A stretch of DNA of 47,540 nucleotides from Novosphingobium sp. GTDB lineage: Bacteria; Pseudomonadota; Alphaproteobacteria; Sphingomonadales; Sphingomonadaceae. The stretch is taken from contig JAGHZR010000030.1 in the NCBI GenBank assembly GCA_017745295.1, forward strand, positions 1-47,540, read 5' to 3'. Shown here piece by piece: positions 7,174 through 16,493 of the stretch; the stretch's first letter is position 1; every line of letters starts with the position of its first letter. Both the position numbers and the translations under genes were made by a program. The notes beneath the pieces are model-generated. The model searched no databases. It was given only the letters and a program-made list of their open reading frames with translations, and had not been told where the DNA came from.

Positions 7174-9681
7174 ATGTCTGCACGGTTTCGCCGCGCGCCG
7201 CTTTTCGCGGCGTTGCTTGCCACGTCTGCTGTCTGCACCACATCGGTTCTGTTCACCGCACCCGCCCTCGCCGCACCGGCGCGCTCCTTCACGATTCCCG
7301 CCCAGCCGCTGGCCAGCGCGCTGACGCAACTGGCACGGCAGGGCGATGTGCAGATCTTCTTCCCTCAGGGGCCGATCGCCAGCATGCGTTCCCGGCCGCT
7401 GAACGGAGCCATGCCGCTGGACGCCGCAGTGCGTGCCCTGATCGCCAATTCGCCGCTCGAACTGCGCAGCAACGACGGCAAGACGATCGTGCTGGGTCAG
7501 AAGCTGGCAGCCCGGGAGGGGGAGGGAAAGGATAGCGCCGTCGCCGCCGGGGACTACGCAAGCGGCATCGCCGAGATCACCGTGACCGCCCAGCGCCGCG
7601 AGCAATCCGCCCAGGACGTGCCGGTCGCGCTGACCGTCATCGGGGCCGAAGAAGCACAGAACCGCAATATCCAGACCGTCACAGACCTGGAAAACAGCGT
7701 GCCGAGCCTCGAAGTCGACCAGCAGTTCGGCGGCGGACAACCCCAGTTCCGCCTGCGCGGCGTGGGCGGCACTGACTATGCTGCCAACAATACCAATACC
7801 GTGGGCGTCTATGTCGACGAAGTGGCACTGCCCTATGGCGTCATGACGCAGGGTGCGCTGTTCGACATCGAACGGATCGAGGTCTTGCGCGGACCGCAGG
7901 GAACACTCTACGGCCGCAACACGACGGGCGGCGCAATCAGCGTCATCACCGGCACGCCGTCGCATGATTTCCATGCCGGTTTCGATGTCTCCTACGGCCG
8001 CTTCGATGCCTTCGAGATGAACGGCTTCGTGACCGGCGGCCTCAGCGAGACGCTGAGCGCGCGCGTGGCCGTCACGTCAAACCAGGGCGGTGCATGGCAG
8101 TACAACCGCGATACCGGCGAAAAGCTGGGCGACAAGGACACCAAGGCCATTCGCGGCAAGCTGCGCTGGGAGCCTAGTGCCACGACGACGATCGACTTCG
8201 CCGGTGACTACATGCGAGACAAGTCGGATGGGCGCGGGCTTCAGCTGCTTCAGGACTTCACCGACGGCAGCGGGCGAAAGTATCCGGCCGATACGGACCA
8301 CCGCGCGACCGGCTGGGGCATTTCCACCCAGTTCGCGCAACTCATCGGTGCCGACAGCGACGCCAAGCCCTATCGCGACAACACGGGCTACGGTGCGCAG
8401 GCCCGTCTGACCAGCGACCTGGGCTTCGGCACCCTGACGGCGATCGGTGCCCACCGCCACTTCACCCGTAAGGAATTCAACGACTGGGACGCCACCAGTT
8501 CGAACGAAGCCGGCACCTACTTTTTCAATGACATCGACGTCGACAGCGGCGAAGTCCGCCTAGCCTCGAAGCAGGACCAGCGATTCCGCTGGCTCGTCGG
8601 CGGCTATCATTCGGCCGAAAACGTCGGCGGCGGTTTCCTGTCCGATTTCACGCAATATGCCGGTGCCGGAAGTATCTTCAAGACGACTTACGACCAGAAG
8701 GTGAATACGTCGGCCGTCTTCGGAAACGCCGAGTACGACCTTGCTCCCTCACTGACGCTGTCCGGCGGCCTGCGCTTCGAACACGAGACGCGCGACCTGG
8801 AGAACTTCAAGACCGAGATCGTCTATCCCAGCTATACTCTGCGCGCATCGTCCGACCGTCATCTCAAGATGAACGAGTGGTCGGGCCGTGCCGCGCTGGA
8901 CTGGCGCTTTGCACCAACGGCGCACGCTTATGCCAGCGTGTCGCGCGGCGTGAAGTCGGGCGGCTTCACCACCTACAATTCCAGCATCCCCTCGCAGAGC
9001 GATCCCTACAATCCCGAAAAAATCACCGCCTACGAACTCGGCCTGAAATCGGAGCTGTTCGACAACCACCTGCGGGTCAACTTGTCGGGCTTCTATTACG
9101 ACTACCGAGACTACCAGCTCCAGGGCGTGATCTATACCGGCAACACCCGCGTCGGCCGCATCCTCAACGCGCCGCGCGCGCACCTCTACGGCGGCGAACT
9201 CGAAGTGACCGTAGTGCCGGTGGAAGGTTTCCAGATCACGCAGTCCTTCGCGTACAAGATGGGCCGGTTCGACGAATACATGGCCCCGGTATCCGCCACC
9301 CAGGACCCGGCTACGGGCGAATATAGCCAGATCCAGTACCAGGATTACGACGGGGTTCGACTGAACCTGCCCAAGATCGACTACAAGGGATCGGCATCCT
9401 GGCAGTTTCCGATCGCGGACTGGTCGGTCACGCCCGAGGTCAACTGGAACTATCGATCGAGCCGCTGGAGCGAATCCGATGTCTCGACCATCCCCGCCTA
9501 TTGGCTGGCGAACGCCAACTTCACCATAGCCCCGCCGGACAAGGCGTTCCGCGTGACCTTCTGGGTCCACAACCTGTTCGACAACTATGTGCAGGAAACG
9601 CGCAACCGCTTCATTTCCGCGCGCACGGTTTCGACCAACCCCGTCCGGACCTTCGGCGTCCGCCTGAACTACACCTATTGA
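7174..9681 (+). CDS. TonB-dependent receptor with N-terminal STN signalling domain
   Basis: This 835-residue outer-membrane receptor has a signal peptide (about residues 1-33, ending PALAA), an STN (secretin/TonB N-terminal) domain at about 38-110 (ARSFTIPAQPLASALTQLAR), a plug domain at about 135-260 (with IERIEVLRGPQGTLYGRNTT and GGAISVITG), and a 22-strand barrel ending in the aromatic GVRLNYTY. The STN domain is the part that talks to FecR, so transport is coupled to transcription. It sits directly after fecIR and 56 bases before a PhoD phosphatase, suggesting that the imported ligand is a phosphate ester or is released by PhoD. The plug style is that of the large sphingomonad receptor group, not a classic siderophore receptor. 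Confidence 0.93.
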   Translation: MSARFRRAPLFAALLATSAVCTTSVLFTAPALAAPARSFTIPAQPLASALTQLARQGDVQIFFPQGPIASMRSRPLNGAMPLDAAVRALIANSPLELRSNDGKTIVLGQKLAAREGEGKDSAVAAGDYASGIAEITVTAQRREQSAQDVPVALTVIGAEEAQNRNIQTVTDLENSVPSLEVDQQFGGGQPQFRLRGVGGTDYAANNTNTVGVYVDEVALPYGVMTQGALFDIERIEVLRGPQGTLYGRNTTGGAISVITGTPSHDFHAGFDVSYGRFDAFEMNGFVTGGLSETLSARVAVTSNQGGAWQYNRDTGEKLGDKDTKAIRGKLRWEPSATTTIDFAGDYMRDKSDGRGLQLLQDFTDGSGRKYPADTDHRATGWGISTQFAQLIGADSDAKPYRDNTGYGAQARLTSDLGFGTLTAIGAHRHFTRKEFNDWDATSSNEAGTYFFNDIDVDSGEVRLASKQDQRFRWLVGGYHSAENVGGGFLSDFTQYAGAGSIFKTTYDQKVNTSAVFGNAEYDLAPSLTLSGGLRFEHETRDLENFKTEIVYPSYTLRASSDRHLKMNEWSGRAALDWRFAPTAHAYASVSRGVKSGGFTTYNSSIPSQSDPYNPEKITAYELGLKSELFDNHLRVNLSGFYYDYRDYQLQGVIYTGNTRVGRILNAPRAHLYGGELEVTVVPVEGFQITQSFAYKMGRFDEYMAPVSATQDPATGEYSQIQYQDYDGVRLNLPKIDYKGSASWQFPIADWSVTPEVNWNYRSSRWSESDVSTIPAYWLANANFTIAPPDKAFRVTFWVHNLFDNYVQETRNRFISARTVSTNPVRTFGVRLNYTY

Positions 9682-9737
9682 TCGACGTCCGGCGCGTGTC
9701 CCCGCACGCGCCGGTTCGCTGCCAGCAAGAGAACGCC

Positions 9738-11306
9738 ATGCCCCTCCTGAGCACCGGCACCAGCCGCAGACGCCTCGTTACCGCCGCTGCCGTCGGCTTT
9801 CCCGCGATCCTCACCTGCGGCCGCGCCTTTGCCGCCCAGGACCCGTTTACGCAGGGTGTCGCCAGCGGCGATCCGCTTGCGGACGGCTTCGTAATCTGGA
9901 CGCGCATCGCACCGGATATCTTCGCCGAGGACGGCATGGGCGGCGCGCCGGACGGTCTCCCGGTACGCTGGGAAGTCGCGCGCGACGAAGGCTTCCGCCA
10001 CATTGTGAAAGTCGGCGAGGCCCTGGCCCGGCGCGCATTCGGTTCTACACTTCATGTCGAGGTTTCCGGTCTCGATCCCGACCGTCCCTATTGGTATCGC
10101 TTCATCGCACAGGGCGTGAACAGCCCGACCGGCCGCGCCTGGACCGCGCCGCGCCCCGACGCCGCGGTGGACCGCGTGCGCTTTACCGCGGCCTCTTGCT
10201 CGCACTGGGAATGGGGTTATTTCTCCGCCTATCGCCACATGGCGCAGGAAGAGGACAGCCGCTTCACCCTGTTTCTGGGCGACTACATCTATGAAAGTCC
10301 CGGCCAGCCGCTCGTCGGCGGCCGTGTGCGCAGCTATGGCGACCTGCCCGAGGCGGACAGCCTGGCCAACTATCGCCGCCGCTACGCCCTGCATCACAGC
10401 GACCCCGACCTCCAGGCGCTCCACGCCGCCGCCCCCGCCATCGCCATCTGGGACGATCACGAAGTCCAGGATGATTATTCCGGCATCTGGTCCAAGCAAC
10501 TGGACCAGCTTCCCCCGGCCCGGTTCCGGCAGCGACGCCAGGCCGCCTATCAGGCCTTCGTGGAGAACCTGCCGGTGCGGCTTTCCCGGGTCATGCGCCC
10601 CGAGGGTTACCGCATCCATAATCGCTTGCACTGGGGCAGGCTGGCGCAGTTCGATGCTCTTGACGGACGCCAGTTCCGCTCGCCGCCCGCCTGCATCGAG
10701 CAAGGTTCGGGCAAGGGGCACATGACCGCGATCGATTGCCCGGATTTGGAAGACCCCTCGCGCACCTTCCTGGGCTTCGAGCAGGAGCGCTGGCTCTACG
10801 ACGGCTGGAACCGCAGCACGGCCGAATGGAACGTGCTCGTCCAGAACCTGCTGATCGCGCCGATGGTGTTCGACACGCCGAAGGGGCCGGTGATCTGGAC
10901 CGACACCTGGAACGGTTTCGGTGCGGCCCGGCGGCGACTGATCGATACGATGGTTTCCAGCGGCATCCGCAATCCCGTTACCCTGGCAGGGGATTACCAT
11001 TCGTTCTGGGCGAACAACCTCTATCGTGATTTCGACAAGCCGGGCCAAAAGCCGGTTGCGGCGGAATTCGTCGTGTCATCCATAACCTCGTCCGGCCCGC
11101 CGGAGAACTTCTACAAGAATGCGATGCCCGCCAACCCGCAGATCCGCTATTTCGATTCAACCCATCGGGGCTACATGGCATTCGACCTGGGAAGCGATCG
11201 GCTGGATGTTCGAATGATGGCGACCAGTGACCGGACCGATCGTCACGCCACGGCGTACATTTTGCATTCGGCATCGGTCGAAGCGGGAGTGCCGGGCTTG
11301 ACGTAA
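9738..11306 (+). CDS. phoD: PhoD-family alkaline phosphatase/phosphodiesterase, Tat-exported
   Basis: This 522-residue metallophosphatase begins with a Tat-like leader (TSRRRLVTAAAVGFPAIL, cleavage near AFA). It has the PhoD N-terminal beta-sandwich (FTQGVASGDPLADGFVIWTR) and the catalytic domain with metal-ligand motifs AASCSHWE (family Cys ligand), LFLGDYIYE, AIWDDHEVQDDY and the C-terminal LAGDYHSFW. PhoD enzymes use Fe3+/Ca2+ and cleave phosphomonoesters or diesters in the periplasm or outside the cell. The ATG at 9738 follows AGAGAA in the gap after the receptor, and the two genes are probably one operon. Pairing with an STN receptor and FecIR suggests regulated scavenging of phosphorylated compounds. 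Confidence 0.93.
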   Translation: MPLLSTGTSRRRLVTAAAVGFPAILTCGRAFAAQDPFTQGVASGDPLADGFVIWTRIAPDIFAEDGMGGAPDGLPVRWEVARDEGFRHIVKVGEALARRAFGSTLHVEVSGLDPDRPYWYRFIAQGVNSPTGRAWTAPRPDAAVDRVRFTAASCSHWEWGYFSAYRHMAQEEDSRFTLFLGDYIYESPGQPLVGGRVRSYGDLPEADSLANYRRRYALHHSDPDLQALHAAAPAIAIWDDHEVQDDYSGIWSKQLDQLPPARFRQRRQAAYQAFVENLPVRLSRVMRPEGYRIHNRLHWGRLAQFDALDGRQFRSPPACIEQGSGKGHMTAIDCPDLEDPSRTFLGFEQERWLYDGWNRSTAEWNVLVQNLLIAPMVFDTPKGPVIWTDTWNGFGAARRRLIDTMVSSGIRNPVTLAGDYHSFWANNLYRDFDKPGQKPVAAEFVVSSITSSGPPENFYKNAMPANPQIRYFDSTHRGYMAFDLGSDRLDVRMMATSDRTDRHATAYILHSASVEAGVPGLT

Positions 11307-11763
11307 CGCATTGCGAATCTTGGCAGTCATTAGGTGTCGGCCGACAAACACTGGCTGCTCGCTGGCGCGGCCGAAATTCTGGTGTGTGCCCGCTTCCAGC
11401 AGGAAGATCCGTCCTACCAGGGATTGCAGGCGTAGCTATCCCTTAGCGTGGCGGCGTTCGTGGAAGATCAGGCGCTTCATGTTGTAGGCGATGTTGACGA
11501 AGCGCAGCTTGGCCTTGGCGCGTTCGCTGGCGGGCGTGGAGGCTCGCTGCCAGTGGCAGCGCCCTTTCTGGATTCAGGATTGGCTAGCGGAAACTGGTCA
11601 CGCCGACCAGCGATCGCTCCTTTGAACGAAATACCGCCTCGTTGACGGCGACGCCCCAAGAGCAACACAACCTAAAGTATTATTCAAAAACGATAAACGG
11701 CCACCCAAATTCTCAAAAATAACATAGCAAAAATATTGATGCCTTGTATTTTTGAGGTAAAAA
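11307..11763. other. Scar region between phoD and the acetoin operon
   Basis: This 457-base interval contains a transposase remnant (11436-11540, minus strand) and then switches at about 11670 to strongly AT-rich DNA that continues into the first codons of alsD. The AT-rich part (runs of TTTT and AAAAA) probably holds the alsD promoter. The ribosome site is GAGGT at 11754-11758. Confidence 0.5.
11436..11540 (-). pseudogene. C-terminal remnant of an IS5/IS1182-type transposase
   Basis: Read on the minus strand, the sequence gives ERAKAKLRFVNIAYNMKRLI followed by FHERRHAKG and a TAG stop (11438-11436). This is the characteristic last helix of IS5/IS1182-like DDE transposases (the K-L-R-x-V-N-I-A-Y-N-M-K-R-L motif). 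Everything upstream, including the catalytic DDE residues, is missing. The remnant lies at the left side of the acetoin genes. Confidence 0.75.
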
Positions 11764-12573
11764 ATGAAAAAAGCATTTTTAGCCGCGATTGACATGATGT
11801 CATCCGGAGCAATTATTGACAAAAAAGCAAAAGATATAAGTGGAGCTGCGCTTTATCAGACGTCCCTGATGTCTGCATTGATCGACGGTGTGTATGAGGG
11901 GCAGGTGAGCTATGGCGAATTGCATCGCCATGGTGATTTCGGCCTGGGCACCTTCAATGATCTCGACGGTGAGATGGTCGGGTTCGACGGCGTTTTCTAT
12001 CAACTTCGCGCCGACGGTTCTGCGCGTCGCGTATCCGATGACCAGAAGACCCCGTTCGCCGTCCTGACCTTCTTCAAGGCGGATAACTGTCTGGCCCTGA
12101 GCGATCTGGATAAGACCGGCACGCTGGCGCGCCTGAAGGACGAAACACAGGACAATCTCTTCACCGCCATCCGCATCGATGGCCGCTTCCGGCGCGTGTC
12201 GACCCGCACCGTGCGAGAGCAGCGTCGCCCTTTCCAGCCATTGCAGGATGCCGCCAAGGGCCAGAAGGAAACGGTCCTGAGCGATGTCGAGGGCACAATC
12301 GCGGGCTTTCGCACGCCAGCCTATGCCGGCGTTCTTGGCGTGCCCGGCTTCCATCTTCATTTCCTGACGGCGGACCGTAGCACCGGTGGCCATGTGCTCG
12401 ATTTCGAGATCGAGGCTGCCGCGGCGCAGCTCTGCACGATCCAGGACGTGCATATCGAACTTCCGGCGACCGATGCCTTCCTCAAGGCGGATCTGGATGG
12501 GCCCGATATCGCACAGAAGATCGCCGCCGCCGAAGGCGATGCGCCTCTCCCTTCTTCTCTTAAAAACGGATAA
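11764..12573 (+). CDS. alsD: Alpha-acetolactate decarboxylase
   Basis: This 269-residue enzyme converts alpha-acetolactate to acetoin and CO2. Family motifs are LYQTSLMSALIDGVYEG, GDFGLGTFNDLDGEM and the zinc site GFHLHFLTADRSTGGHVLDF, with His197, His199 and His210 as metal ligands. Length is normal for the family. The start is ATG at 11764 with GAGGT just upstream. The first about 30 codons are AT-rich (many AAA, TTT and ATA), unlike the GC-rich rest of the gene. It is five bases before alsS and both work in catabolic acetoin formation, a pathway unusual in sphingomonads. Confidence 0.95.
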   Translation: MKKAFLAAIDMMSSGAIIDKKAKDISGAALYQTSLMSALIDGVYEGQVSYGELHRHGDFGLGTFNDLDGEMVGFDGVFYQLRADGSARRVSDDQKTPFAVLTFFKADNCLALSDLDKTGTLARLKDETQDNLFTAIRIDGRFRRVSTRTVREQRRPFQPLQDAAKGQKETVLSDVEGTIAGFRTPAYAGVLGVPGFHLHFLTADRSTGGHVLDFEIEAAAAQLCTIQDVHIELPATDAFLKADLDGPDIAQKIAAAEGDAPLPSSLKNG

Positions 12574-12578
12574 TTCCA

Positions 12579-14252
12579 ATGACGGATACCCAGAATTCCC
12601 AGCTCCGCGGTGCCGACGTCGTGGTCGAGACCCTGGAGCAACGCGGCACCAGGCACGTGTTTGGCGTGCCGGGCGCCAAGATCGACGCGGTCTTCAACCG
12701 GCTTGTCGATTCAAGCATCGAAACGGTGGTCTGTCGCCATGAACAGAACGCTGCCTTCATTGCCGGCGGTATCGGACGGATGACGGGCAAGGCCGGGGTT
12801 GCGATCGCCACATCGGGTCCCGGTGTGTCGAACCTCGCGACGGGGCTGGCCACCGCCAATTCCGAAGGTGACCCGATCCTGGCCCTGGGCGGCTCCGTCG
12901 CGGTTGCCGATCGATTGAAGGCCCGGCACCAAACGCTCGACGCCGTAGAGATGATGAAGCCGGTGACCAAATATTCGGCAGAGGTGGATTCTCCTGCCGC
13001 GACCGCTGAAGTCCTGTCCGCGGCTTTTCGCGCGGCCGAAAGCGATCGCCCCGGCGCGGCCTTTGTCGGTTTGCCGCTGGACATCATGGCAGGCACCGCC
13101 GCGTGCAAACCCATCCAGGTTCGCGGAATAACGGGTCAAGGCCCCGGTTCGGGTCCCGCTCTGGCCGAAGCTGCCCGGATACTGAATGCGGCGAAGAATC
13201 CCGTTGTGCTGCTAGGACTGATGGCCAGCAAGCCCAATGCCGCCAAAGCGATACGCGCCCTGCTGGGCCGGACTATCCTTCCGGTTGTCGGCACCTTCCA
13301 GGCCGCCGGTGCGCTTTCGGAACAGGAATTCGCGGCGTTTGGCGGCCGTGTTGGACAGATCGACAACCAGCCTGCCGATCGGTTGCTGGAGTCGGCAGAC
13401 GTCGTCCTGACCATCGGATATGACGCGGTGGAATATTGGCCATCCATCTGGAACCGGGGTTCCGACCGGCCGATCATCCATATCGACGTGGTGCCGGCCA
13501 ATATCGAGAATGACTATAACCCCGTCGTCGAGATCATCGGCAGCATCGAAGAGAGCCTGAGCCAGCTTACCGCCCGGCTTACGCGCCCCGGCCTGACCGA
13601 CCAGTCCAGGGGATTGCTCGACCATATCGCGGCGGATCGGGCGCAACTGATCGGACAGGCGGCGTCTCAGGGCGGTGACCCGGTTCATCCGTTGCGGATC
13701 ATTGCCGAGCTGCAGAAGATGCTGACGCCGGACGTGACGCTCTGCTCGGACATGGGCTCGTTCAGTCTCTATCTCTGCCGCTATCTCACGAGCTTTCGTG
13801 CGCGCCAGGTGCTGATTTCGAACGGGCAGCAGACGCTTGGCGTAGCGCTCCCCTGGGCGATCGCGGCGAGCATCGTCCGCCCGGCGGAAAAGGTGCTGTC
13901 GGTGTCCGGCGACGGCGGCTTCCTGTTTTCCGGCATGGAGCTGGAGACCGCGGTCCGGCTCAAGTCCAATCTCGTTCACATGGTCTGGATCGACGGCAGC
14001 TACAACATGGTCGCAGCTCAGGAGGACCTGAAGTACGGCCGGTCTTCCGGGACCGATCTGGGGCCCGTCGACATCGTGAAATATGCCGAGGCTTTTGGTG
14101 CATCGGGCATCCAGGTTGCCGGCCCTGACGAACTGGCGCCTGCGCTGCGCACGGCGTTCGACCGGCCGGGGCCGGTGCTCATTGGCGTGAACGTCGATTA
14201 CAGCAAGAATGCCGACTTGTTCAAAACCGTGCATGAGGGCAGCATCATCTAG
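12579..14252 (+). CDS. alsS: Catabolic acetolactate synthase
   Basis: This 557-residue thiamine diphosphate enzyme condenses two pyruvates to alpha-acetolactate. It has the N-terminal TPP-binding domain (VFGVPGAKIDAVF, catalytic Glu55 in CRHEQNAAF), a central domain (VVGTFQAAGALSEQEF) and a C-terminal TPP domain with GDGGFLFSGMELETA and a downstream Asn (SYNMV) for Mg2+ and TPP. The family is the FAD-independent AlsS/BudB type: it has no regulatory subunit gene alongside and is paired with alsD. The operon would divert pyruvate to neutral acetoin under acid or overflow conditions. No acetoin dehydrogenase or alsR is in the window. Confidence 0.95.
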   Translation: MTDTQNSQLRGADVVVETLEQRGTRHVFGVPGAKIDAVFNRLVDSSIETVVCRHEQNAAFIAGGIGRMTGKAGVAIATSGPGVSNLATGLATANSEGDPILALGGSVAVADRLKARHQTLDAVEMMKPVTKYSAEVDSPAATAEVLSAAFRAAESDRPGAAFVGLPLDIMAGTAACKPIQVRGITGQGPGSGPALAEAARILNAAKNPVVLLGLMASKPNAAKAIRALLGRTILPVVGTFQAAGALSEQEFAAFGGRVGQIDNQPADRLLESADVVLTIGYDAVEYWPSIWNRGSDRPIIHIDVVPANIENDYNPVVEIIGSIEESLSQLTARLTRPGLTDQSRGLLDHIAADRAQLIGQAASQGGDPVHPLRIIAELQKMLTPDVTLCSDMGSFSLYLCRYLTSFRARQVLISNGQQTLGVALPWAIAASIVRPAEKVLSVSGDGGFLFSGMELETAVRLKSNLVHMVWIDGSYNMVAAQEDLKYGRSSGTDLGPVDIVKYAEAFGASGIQVAGPDELAPALRTAFDRPGPVLIGVNVDYSKNADLFKTVHEGSII

Positions 14253-14271
14253 AGGCAGGCCCTGAGGACTA

Positions 14272-14309
14272 TGCGAGCAGGAACGGCTCATGGCCGCTCC
14301 TTGCTCGCA
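14272..14309 (+). terminator. Hairpin after alsS, probable terminator
   Basis: The arms TGCGAGCA-GGAACGGC and GCCGCTCCTTGCTCGCA pair over about 15 bases around a short CATG-containing loop, 20 bases after the alsS stop. There is no strong T run, so termination could be weak or the stem could serve as mRNA protection. Confidence 0.55.
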
Positions 14310-14629
14310 CACATCCCGAAAATACAGAAACGGCCAATCAGACCGATGTACGGCTGAGCCCTAGGCTGGATTGGGTAAAGGCCGGTCGCAGTGTTCATTC
14401 TGGAAGAGGCATTCCGGGTGACGCCGGTCAAGAGCGCCGATCCGGATACGCGCCCGCGCCACGTTCGAGCGCTGAACGTCGGTTCTGCCGGCGAATGGGG
14501 TTGATCTGCAGAGGCCGCATCGCACTACTCATTCAGGGCGATTCATCCTGTCCCAAATCTTCCGTTTGAACGTCATAGATACTCGAACAGTGAACCGCAG
14601 CGGGATTGTCGGAGGCCAGTCTTGTTGAA

Positions 14630-14701
14630 TTAGGCAGCCAGTGGGACGTCGTCCAGCTTAGCGTAGTAGCGCTGTTCGGCTTCGACCGGTGGAATGTTTC
14701 C
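14630..14701 (-). pseudogene. C-terminal remnant of an IS3-family transposase
   Basis: On the minus strand this reads GNIPPVEAEQRYYAKLDDVP then LAA and a TAA stop, which is the standard end of OrfB of IS3-family elements. No catalytic residues remain. The nearby TGAACCGC at about 14591 may be part of the old terminal inverted repeat. It mirrors the remnant at 11436 on the other side of alsDS. Confidence 0.75.
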
Positions 14702-14842
14702 GATCGGCTTTGCGTTAGGCCGGCATAACCAAATGTATGGCTACTGGTTGAAGCGACATCGGTCCATATCTGCCGCCATACACTGGCTGCCTGAAATCCT
14801 GAGATCGGATGCTTTGGTAGGCTATTCTCGCAAAGGTGGAAA

Positions 14843-16036
14843 ATGAACCACGCATCTGTTCTTCAGGGTGAAGCATCACAACCGTCGCACATCAGCACGG
14901 GTCTCACTTTCGCAATGGCGCTCTCCGCGGGGCTCGCTGTCGCGAACATCTACTATAACCAGCCGATGCTGGGGGTGATCGAGCGAGATTTCCCTGGCAG
15001 CTTGACGGGCCTTGTCCCCACGGCAACGCAACTCGGCTACGCGCTGGGGCTGTTTGCCCTGGTGCCGCTGGGTGATCTCGTCGAAAGACGCCGGCTCATT
15101 ATCGCCCAATTCCTCGTGCTTACGCTGGCCTTGGCCGTGGCAGCGATCGCACCCAGTGCCATCACGCTGCTGGCCGCTTCGCTGTTACTGGGCGTGGCCT
15201 CGACGGTAGCTCAACAGATCGTGCCGTTCGCTGTGCATCTGTCGTCGCCTGAGCGGCGAGGCGCCGTGGTCGGAACGGTCATGTCGGGCGTACTGTGTGG
15301 CATCCTGCTCAGCAGGACGCTTTCCGGGTTCGTAGCGGCGCATGCGGGCTGGCGCGAAATGTTCTGGTTGGGCGTACCGCTTGCTCTCGGTGCCGGGGGT
15401 CTGATGGCCGCGACGCTCCCGAAGAGCTCGCCCGACACCGAGCACACCTATGGCAGCCTGATGGGTTCGCTTGTTCATCTCTGGAAGGAATTCCACGAAC
15501 TGCGCGTGGCGGCTGTGACGCAGGCGCTGATCTTTGCGGCATTCACCGCTTTCTGGACGATCCTGGCGCTTCATCTGCAAGAGCCGAGGTTCGCGCTGGG
15601 TTCCGAGATCGCAGGCCTGTTCGGCATCGTCGGTGCTGTCGGCATTTTCGCGGCGCCCATTGCGGGTCGGATTGCCGACCGCAGCGGGCCGCATAAGGTG
15701 ATCCTTGCCGGCGCAATTCTGACCTTCGCGTCCTGGGCGCTCTTCGACCTCTGGTCGTCGATCGCTGGCCTGATCGTGGGCTGCATCCTGCTCGATTTCG
15801 CGGTTCAAAGCGCATTGGTCTCCAACCAGCATATCGTTTACGCGCTTCGTCCGGAGGCCCGTGCTCGTCTCAATACGATCTTCATGGGCTCGATGTTCCT
15901 GGGCGGTGCCGCTGGCGCTGCAGCCGCTATGGTGACCTGGGAACACAGCGGATGGGGCGGTGTGGCCTATCTCGGCATTGCCTTGGCTGTCGTTGCTACT
16001 CTCATCCAGATCTCGGCAACTTTGCGCCGCCGCTGA
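14843..16036 (+). CDS. MFS transporter
   Basis: This 397-residue membrane protein has about 12 predicted helices. MFS signatures visible are ALGLFALVPLGDLVERRRLI (motif A, G-D-x-x-x-R-R-R) in the loop between helices 2 and 3, and IAGRIADRSGPHKVI in the second half. The N-terminal pattern GLAVANIYYNQPMLGVIERD is typical of the YgaY-like drug or metabolite exporter branch. It would export an unknown small compound across the inner membrane. It is preceded by a degraded IS region and is not obviously linked to the acetoin genes. Confidence 0.9.
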   Translation: MNHASVLQGEASQPSHISTGLTFAMALSAGLAVANIYYNQPMLGVIERDFPGSLTGLVPTATQLGYALGLFALVPLGDLVERRRLIIAQFLVLTLALAVAAIAPSAITLLAASLLLGVASTVAQQIVPFAVHLSSPERRGAVVGTVMSGVLCGILLSRTLSGFVAAHAGWREMFWLGVPLALGAGGLMAATLPKSSPDTEHTYGSLMGSLVHLWKEFHELRVAAVTQALIFAAFTAFWTILALHLQEPRFALGSEIAGLFGIVGAVGIFAAPIAGRIADRSGPHKVILAGAILTFASWALFDLWSSIAGLIVGCILLDFAVQSALVSNQHIVYALRPEARARLNTIFMGSMFLGGAAGAAAAMVTWEHSGWGGVAYLGIALAVVATLIQISATLRRR

Positions 16037-16493
16037 ACGCCGGCACCCCAGGAACTGCACTATCGATGCGGGCGGGAGCCATCGGCAACCGCCTGCTGCC
16101 CCAAACGTGGCTCCCGTCAAAGGATGAGAACGTGACCAATTCGTAGCCGCAAACGGCTGGGCTCGATCACGCCGATCATGGGCGCAACGGCCGGTAACGA
16201 CGAAGGCGTGTCGATCTCTGTTGCCGAAGGGACTGAGGTATCGCGGAGCGTGGGCAAGCACGCTTTTGACCCGCGTCACACGCAACCGGCTCGGCCGCGG
16301 CCGAAAGGCTGTCGGAGCATAGGACGCGGTTGGGCAGCCCTGCTGTCCGCCATGGCTTCATCCCGCCGGCCCCGCTTCGCAGGTTACCCGACACATGCTG
16401 AAGCATCGCCGAGATAGTTCGAAGGTGTAATTTCGTGCTTCGGGAAAATCGCGGACGGTGCAGGTTCAACTTCAAACGTCAAAGGACGCAGTC
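16037..16493. other. Intergenic interval without recognised gene
   Basis: These 457 bases lie between the MFS gene and the DsbA-family gene. Six-frame reading gives only short frames with no family features. The last 15 bases carry the AAAGGA ribosome site of the next gene. Confidence 0.35.

Larger units (their letters stand above)
14253..14842. other. Interval after alsS: hairpin and IS remnant
   Basis: This 590-base interval has an inverted repeat directly after alsS (14272-14309), a stretch with no recognised content (about 14310-14590), the end of an IS3-family transposase (14630-14701), and finally the presumed promoter region of the MFS gene. It looks like degraded mobile-element DNA on the right side of the acetoin genes. 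Confidence 0.5.

Noticed and set aside
9675..11048. 457-codon minus-strand open frame
   Set aside because: It is a shadow of phoD, which has complete metal-binding motifs on the plus strand.
13212..14312. 366-codon minus-strand open frame
   Set aside because: It is antisense to alsS.
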